Assembly: GCA_016183765.1 (NCBI GenBank)
Contig: JACPEA010000001.1
Coordinates: forward strand, 239,160 to 303,159
Length of the DNA stretch: 64,000 bases
From: Bacteroidota bacterium
GTDB lineage: Bacteria > Bacteroidota > Bacteroidia > Chitinophagales > Chitinophagaceae
Reading direction: 5' to 3'
Positions 58,418 through 64,000 of this stretch are shown here, piece after piece. The translations under genes were made by a program, and so were the position numbers. Below the pieces are notes generated by a model. The model was not told the origin of the DNA. It made no database searches and saw only the letters and a list, made by a program, of their open reading frames with translations. Each line of letters begins with the position of its first letter. Positions within the stretch are counted from its first letter, which is position 1.

Positions 58418-58651
58418 ATGACTATTGAACAGTTCAAGGAATTATCATTTGAGGCAAAACTGAAGGAATTGAAATATTCCGGCGAATTATTGGGTTCTTA
58501 CGAGCGGAACAATGAAAATGGAGGTCCCAAAACACCGGGTGATATTTATGCACTCTACGATTTCTGGGTGTACCTGAGCGATGATGAGGAAACCATTGTT
58601 CCATCACGCAGGAACCCATTGCCGAAGGAAGAAGAAGAGGAGGAAGCGTAA
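58418..58651 (+). CDS. Small acidic hypothetical protein (77 aa)
   Basis: MTIEQFKELSFEAKLKELKYSGELLGSYERNNENGG...KEEEEEEA. Confidence 0.7.
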   Translation: MTIEQFKELSFEAKLKELKYSGELLGSYERNNENGGPKTPGDIYALYDFWVYLSDDEETIVPSRRNPLPKEEEEEEA

Positions 58652-59014
58652 TCCTCTCCCGCTTACGACTCAAACCTGTTCACCCGGGTTGGCCGGTATG
58701 CATACGGGCCAACCTGCAATGGATAGGCTATTTCCCGGATGATCTCCCCTGCAAAGGGGATTTTTCATTTACAGGGGATTCCGCAATGTGAGGTAAAAAG
58801 GATCCCTGTATGTTGCACCGGCTGTTTCTGTACCAACACTGCTTTTTTTCTGCCATTGCCCGGTAAGCAGGGAATATAAGAATGTGTGGTTCCTGCTATA
58901 TCTTCTTGTATCGTTGCCCATACCGCTCATCCCGGCAATGCGTTGTTTTCTTAACGTAACTTTAGAACCCGGGGATATTGCTTACCGTACCTTTGTGTTA
59001 CAAGCTGTAAAGTA

Positions 59015-59887
59015 GTGGTTATGAAAAAATACACGGTTCTTTTTTCTTCGCTCCTGATGAGTGGCCTGATCATCCTGTCTGCCTGTGGTTCATCGCGTAA
59101 CGCAAAGCAATCGGATCTGGTGCAGAACAGCCAATGGCAGAAAGACAGCTTGCAGGCCAATGGTGATGATAACGACTGGACGCAGCCCTTCAGTTTTAGC
59201 GATGAAAAAACGGGATTATCGTATACGGTGTCCAACGACCGGGATAACCTCTATGTACTGGCCGCAACCGCCAATGAAGCAACCATACAGCGGATATTGC
59301 GTGGTGGACTTACGCTTTACATCAACCATCATGGTGTGAAGGAAGAAGCGGGGGCAGCAGGAATCAGTTTCCCGACCGGTAACCGGGTACAGCGGGGAGA
59401 TAAGCTGTTGAATGACCGGCCGGAGTTGCAGCAGAACAAACGGGTAGCGATCGGATCGGTGGAGGATTATTCTCTCTTCGGCTTTAACGGGATCAAAACA
59501 CCGGAAAATTTTGATTATGGTAAACCCAACGCCGAAGGTATCCAGTTGGGTATCGGGTTGAATACTGCCGGTGCACTGGTTTATGAAGCAGCCATACCGC
59601 TGGCTTCGTTCCTGAACAAATCGGCACTGACCAATCCTGGCAGGTCTACGATTGCGGTCGGACTTGTATTGGAAACGCTGCCTGACCAGCCAGGTTCCCG
59701 GGGTGGCGGTGGCGGATTGTCTATTGGCGGCGGTTTTGGTTTTGGCTCTTTTGGCAGGAGTAGCGGTGTAGGCCTGTCTATTGGCAGTGGTTCGCTGGCC
59801 CGCATCGGGGGAGGAGGCAGACAGGGTAAAGCCACCCGTATCTGGAAAGAGGTACAACTGGCAAAACCTGCTTTGGCAGCAAAATAA
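59015..59887 (+). CDS. Lipoprotein with Gly-rich C-terminus
   Basis: Lipobox LIILSAC; C-terminal GGGGGLSIGGGFGFGSFGRSSGVGLSIGSG. Confidence 0.75.
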   Translation: MVMKKYTVLFSSLLMSGLIILSACGSSRNAKQSDLVQNSQWQKDSLQANGDDNDWTQPFSFSDEKTGLSYTVSNDRDNLYVLAATANEATIQRILRGGLTLYINHHGVKEEAGAAGISFPTGNRVQRGDKLLNDRPELQQNKRVAIGSVEDYSLFGFNGIKTPENFDYGKPNAEGIQLGIGLNTAGALVYEAAIPLASFLNKSALTNPGRSTIAVGLVLETLPDQPGSRGGGGGLSIGGGFGFGSFGRSSGVGLSIGSGSLARIGGGGRQGKATRIWKEVQLAKPALAAK

Positions 59888-59973
59888 GTCTTGATAACAT
59901 AATAGCTGTTGCTAATGTGATGCGGTTGCTAATTTGAATTGTTGTACATTGTTACAATTAAAATCCTGTAACG

Positions 59974-61365
59974 ATGGCAACAACCCGTAGAAAATTCTTA
60001 CGCACACTGGGCACTTCCAGTTCCCTGCTTTTAGCCGGCCTGCCTGCTCTGGCAGATCAAACCAAAGTACAACAATTACTTTCTTCTGTTAAAGTGAGCG
60101 CCAACGACAAAGTACGCATTGCTTTGATAGGTGCAGGTATTATCGGGCATTACGATACGGAAACGGCGCTGAAAGTGCCGGGAGTGGAGCTGGTGGCAGT
60201 TTGCGACCTATACCAGGGCAGATTGGACAGAGCCCGTGAAAAATGGGGTAAGGATATTTTTGTTACCAGAGATTACAAAGAAATTCTTTCACGGAAAGAT
60301 ATTGATGCCGTACTGGTCTGCACCTGCGACCACTGGCATGATCATATCACCATCGACGCACTGAAAGCGGATAAGCATGTGTATTGTGAAAAACCTATGG
60401 TACATCATGTGGATGAGGGGCTGGCAGTAGTAGCCGCTCAGAAAGCCAGTGGTAAGGTATTAGAAGTAGGTAGCCAGTCTGCCAGTTCCGCCCTCTTCCT
60501 GGAAGCAGCCAAATATTACAAACAAGGCATTATTGGCGACCTGGCGTATGCAGAAGCGTATACAGACCGGAATTCGGCCAATGGTGCCTGGCAGTACACC
60601 ATTCCGCCGGATGCAAGTCCGAAGACCATCGACTGGGATAGGTTCCTGGGAGATGCGCCGAAAGTGCCGTTCGACCCCGTTCGTTTTTTCCACTGGCGTA
60701 ATTACAAAGCTTATGGCACCGGAGTGGCGGGCGATCTTTTCGTTCACAATTTTACTGCATTACATACCGTAACCGGTTCCAAAGGACCTGATACCATCTA
60801 TGCAGCCGGGGCTTTGAACTATTGGAAAGACGGCAGGGATGCGTACGATATTGTTTCGGGTATCATGCGTTATCCCAAAACAGCTGAGCATAACAACTTC
60901 CAGTTCTTCACCCGGGTGAACCTGGCCGATGGGGCAGGCGGGGGTTCCGGTAACCGTTTTATCGGCACCGAAGGTGTGATAGAAGTCAAGTGGAACAGCA
61001 TCAGCATCAAACATTTTAAAAGACCGGTGGCACCAGGTATCGGCGGGTACGATTCGCTGGAGAGTTTTCCGAAAGCCATGCAGGAATCCCTGCTGGCAGC
61101 ATACAATGCCAAATACAGTGCAGAAGATAAGAAAGCCAAACAGGGCGATGAGATCATTTTCGAAGCCCCCAAGGGGTACGACAGCCGGCTGGATCATATG
61201 ATCAACTTCTTTGAAGCCATCCGTACCAACCAACCGATACCGGAAGATGCTTCTTTTGGGTTACGTGCGGCAGGCCCTGCCATACTCTGTAACACCAGTG
61301 TAGAAAAGAATACGGCCATTCATTGGGATCCGGTTGCCATGAAAGTGTTACCCACTAAAGCGTAA
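59974..61365 (+). CDS. Gfo/Idh/MocA family oxidoreductase, Tat-exported
   Basis: MATTRRKFLRTLGTSSSLLLAGLPALA; GAGIIGHYDTETALKVPGVELVAVCDLYQGRLDRA; YCEKPMVHHVDEGLAVVAAQKASGKVLEVGSQ. Confidence 0.92.
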   Translation: MATTRRKFLRTLGTSSSLLLAGLPALADQTKVQQLLSSVKVSANDKVRIALIGAGIIGHYDTETALKVPGVELVAVCDLYQGRLDRAREKWGKDIFVTRDYKEILSRKDIDAVLVCTCDHWHDHITIDALKADKHVYCEKPMVHHVDEGLAVVAAQKASGKVLEVGSQSASSALFLEAAKYYKQGIIGDLAYAEAYTDRNSANGAWQYTIPPDASPKTIDWDRFLGDAPKVPFDPVRFFHWRNYKAYGTGVAGDLFVHNFTALHTVTGSKGPDTIYAAGALNYWKDGRDAYDIVSGIMRYPKTAEHNNFQFFTRVNLADGAGGGSGNRFIGTEGVIEVKWNSISIKHFKRPVAPGIGGYDSLESFPKAMQESLLAAYNAKYSAEDKKAKQGDEIIFEAPKGYDSRLDHMINFFEAIRTNQPIPEDASFGLRAAGPAILCNTSVEKNTAIHWDPVAMKVLPTKA

Positions 61366-61393
61366 GCGTTGATCTATTAAAATAATCGTGTAC

Positions 61394-62809
61394 ATGTTCA
61401 CACTCTCAAAAAAAACGGGAGCTACCCTGGCAGCCTGTTTGTTGGTAACGGGTTTAGCGGCTCAAAAAAACAATATCCTTGAAACCTGGGTGACGAACCC
61501 TTCGCAGCAGGTGTTCTTTAAAAAACAGCATTCGTCAGTGGTATTTTCGGGAAAGGCAAATCCGGGCAATGCGGTAGTGACGGTAGATGACAAGACCCGT
61601 TATCAATCCATCGATGGTTTTGGTTTTTCACTTACCGGCGGCAGTGCCCTGAACCTGATGAAAATGAAAACTTCTTCGCGTGCGGCATTGTTGAAAGAAT
61701 TGTTTGCCACCGATCAGGCGAATATTGGTACCAGTTACCTGCGCATCAGCCTGGGAGCATCCGACCTGGACGAAAAAGTTTTCTCCTATGATGATCTTCC
61801 GGCCGGAGAAACAGATCCGGAACTGAAAAAATTTGACCTGGGTTACGACAAACAATACCTGATCCCAGTGCTGAAAGAGATCCTGCGGATCAATCCATCG
61901 ATCCGTATCATGGCATCTCCCTGGTCGCCACCCATATGGATGAAGAACAACAAAGACACGCGGGGCGGCAACCTGCTGAAAGAATGGTATCCTGTTTATG
62001 CGCAGTATTTCATCAAATACATTACTGCCATGAAACAGCAGGGCATACGCATCGATGCCGTAACGGTGCAGAATGAACCATTACATCCGGGCAATAATCC
62101 CAGTTTGCAGATGCTGGCGCCCGATCAGGCGGAATTTGTGCGTGATCACCTGGGACCTGCTTTTGCCAAAGCAGGTATCAAGACAAAGATCATTATTTAC
62201 GATCATAACGCCGACAGGCCCGATTACCCCATCTCTATCCTGAACGATGCGGCTGCTAAAAAATATATTGATGGTTCGGCGTTTCACCTGTATGGAGGAA
62301 CGGTAGATGCGATTTCTTCTGTACACGAAGCACATCCGGATAAGAACCTGTATTTCACAGAACAGTGGGTGGGAGCTCCGGGTAATTACCAGACGGATAT
62401 CAGCTGGCATATAGAGACCCTGGTGATCGGTGCCACGCGCAACTGGTGTAAAACCGTTCTTGAGTGGAACCTGGCTTCAGATACGGCCTACCGGCCCTTT
62501 ACCGATCGTGGGGGATGTACCAGTTGCCTGGGTGCAGTCACCATCGATCAGGCACAGGATAGGGTTAAACGTAATCCTGCTTATTATATCATTGCACATG
62601 CAGCAAAATTTGCCAGGCCGGGTTCTGTGCGGATTGCATCAAACCTGGTAGAGGGTTTACCTAATGTAGCGTTTAAAAGCCCGGCTGGAAAATATGTACT
62701 GGTGGTACTGAATAAACAGGAAACGGCAAGAAGTTTCACGATCCGCTGTAACAACCGGTTCGCAGATGTTGTTGTGCCGGCAGGATCAACCGTTACCTAT
62801 ACCTGGTAG
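61394..62809 (+). CDS. Glycoside hydrolase family 30 (glucosylceramidase-like)
   Basis: QSIDGFGFSLTGGSALNLM; ASPWSPPIWMKNN; VTVQNEPLHPGNNPSLQM; YFTEQWVG. Confidence 0.9.
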   Translation: MFTLSKKTGATLAACLLVTGLAAQKNNILETWVTNPSQQVFFKKQHSSVVFSGKANPGNAVVTVDDKTRYQSIDGFGFSLTGGSALNLMKMKTSSRAALLKELFATDQANIGTSYLRISLGASDLDEKVFSYDDLPAGETDPELKKFDLGYDKQYLIPVLKEILRINPSIRIMASPWSPPIWMKNNKDTRGGNLLKEWYPVYAQYFIKYITAMKQQGIRIDAVTVQNEPLHPGNNPSLQMLAPDQAEFVRDHLGPAFAKAGIKTKIIIYDHNADRPDYPISILNDAAAKKYIDGSAFHLYGGTVDAISSVHEAHPDKNLYFTEQWVGAPGNYQTDISWHIETLVIGATRNWCKTVLEWNLASDTAYRPFTDRGGCTSCLGAVTIDQAQDRVKRNPAYYIIAHAAKFARPGSVRIASNLVEGLPNVAFKSPAGKYVLVVLNKQETARSFTIRCNNRFADVVVPAGSTVTYTW

Positions 62810-62810
62810 A

Positions 62811-63821
62811 TCACCGGGAGCTGTTTCTCTGTATCAGGCTGCTGTTCAGTACGATTTTATCTACCCGGTTACCATACACTTTTTTCTCGATCATCCGGAA
62901 TAACAAAGAGGCGGCTTCTTTGCCTATTTCGAATGCCGGAGGCGTAATGGTGGATAGGGAAGGTGATAACAGCGAAGCGGTACGGAGACAGGAGAAGCTG
63001 ATCACTTTCAGGTCTTTCGGGATCTTCAGGTTAATCTCGGTGCAGGCATAATACATGGAAACGGCGAGTTTTTCTACTGATGAAAGGATGCCATCAGGCC
63101 TGCCCCGCATCTTCAGTATTTTTTTGATCAGTTCCTGGTTGGCATCGTCATCATTACTGCATTCAACGATCATTTTAGGGTCCTGCGGGATCCCGTACTT
63201 CTGTAAAGCCGCCAGGTATCCATTCATCCGGTTCACTGTTGTGGACAAATAACCGCTTACCCGTAAATAAGCGATCTTTTTACAGCCCGATGTAATGAGT
63301 TGTTCCGTGGCTTTAAAACCACCGTCAAAATCATCCGTAGTAACAGTGGGGCAGCCTGGCGCATCCGGAACGCGATCAAAGAATACTACGGGAAAACCGG
63401 CATTCTGTAATTCGGAAAGCTGCTCTCCTGTAGAGGTATCGCTGCAAAGGGAGATCAGAACACCATCTACACGACCACCCTGCAGGTGTTTGATGGTAGA
63501 CTCCTGGTCTTTGGCATTTTCGTGTGTGAGGTAAGTGAGAACATGATACCCTTTTTGCTGTGCAACGGTCTGTATACCGTTGATGGCAAGGACGAAATAG
63601 TTATTGGCGATTTCGGGGATCACTACGGCAACGGTAAGGCTCTTTTTCCTGCGCAGGCTGCTGGCGAAGGGATTGGGCTGGTAGTTCAGCTTTTCTGCCA
63701 TCTCCATTACCCGTTTCTTTGTTTCGGCACTAATCTCGTAACTATCGCGCAATGCTTTGGATACTGAGGAGATCGATAACCCCAGTTCTTCCGAAAGCCG
63801 TTTTAGGTTAATACTGCTCAT
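62811..63821 (-). CDS. LacI family transcriptional regulator
   Basis: INLKRLSEELGLSISSVSKALRDSYEISAETKKRVMEMAEKLNYQPNPFASSLRRKKS. Confidence 0.94.
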   Translation of the reverse strand: MSSINLKRLSEELGLSISSVSKALRDSYEISAETKKRVMEMAEKLNYQPNPFASSLRRKKSLTVAVVIPEIANNYFVLAINGIQTVAQQKGYHVLTYLTHENAKDQESTIKHLQGGRVDGVLISLCSDTSTGEQLSELQNAGFPVVFFDRVPDAPGCPTVTTDDFDGGFKATEQLITSGCKKIAYLRVSGYLSTTVNRMNGYLAALQKYGIPQDPKMIVECSNDDDANQELIKKILKMRGRPDGILSSVEKLAVSMYYACTEINLKIPKDLKVISFSCLRTASLLSPSLSTITPPAFEIGKEAASLLFRMIEKKVYGNRVDKIVLNSSLIQRNSSR

Positions 63822-63873
63822 ATAGCATTAGATCGGTTGGTGTAGTGCCGTAAGACAACCATCTAATATACAA

Positions 63874-63909
63874 TTTTTACGAAAATGACAGAAAACGTTT
63901 TCGTAAAAA
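63874..63909. promoter_or_regulatory. Candidate LacI-family operator (nested inverted repeats)
   Basis: Outer arms tttttacgaaaa / ttttcgtaaaaa; inner palindrome GAAAACGTTTTC at 63891-63902. Confidence 0.6.
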
Positions 63910-63935
63910 AGGCCTGTTTTTGCGTAAAATGCTAC

Positions 63936-63967
63936 TAAAAAACGGGTTCCGGTTTAGCCGGAACCCG
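63936..63967 (-). terminator. Terminator for a leftward transcript entering from the right edge
   Basis: cgggttccgg-tttag-ccggaacccg with T-run on minus strand. Confidence 0.7.
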
Positions 63968-64000
63968 CTGTAATCTCTTTGAAAACACCTTAGTTCTTTT

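Overview
The window is about 64 kb of a Bacteroidota chromosome, most likely Chitinophagaceae-like. Evidence for this is TANNTTTG-type promoters, type IX secretion genes (porQ, an SprE/PorW-like TPR protein) and a TonB-dependent receptor. Most of it is ordinary single-copy core and metabolic sequence: amn, ccmB, tdk, waaA, a nucleotide-sugar block (DegT aminotransferase, ugd, UDP-glucuronate decarboxylase, dTDP-4-dehydrorhamnose reductase), ggt, M14 peptidase, PIG-L deacetylase plus SSS symporter, APC permease, amylase, HtrA, ddl, PASTA protein, era, der, lon, PBP1A, sucC, etfAB, hutU, murQ with a sugar kinase, CtpA, GH30 and a LacI regulator. RNA elements are an initiator tRNA-fMet and a TPP riboswitch upstream of the TonB receptor. 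I found no CRISPR array, rRNA, transposase or clear prophage. Items most worth a second look: (1) a 27-bp perfect palindrome inside the coding sequence of an orphan ORF6N-domain gene; (2) two unannotated microproteins between a PIG-L deacetylase and an SSS symporter, one overlapping the symporter start by ATGA; (3) several families of intergenic short-period tandem repeats (7, 8 and 15 bp), one running into the ddl promoter and another ending in a 21-bp perfect hairpin; (4) a possible small RNA downstream of the ferredoxin gene; (5) a murQ/kinase/unknown operon; (6) a nested operator-like palindrome upstream of the LacI regulator. All family calls come from reading the translations; no database search was run.
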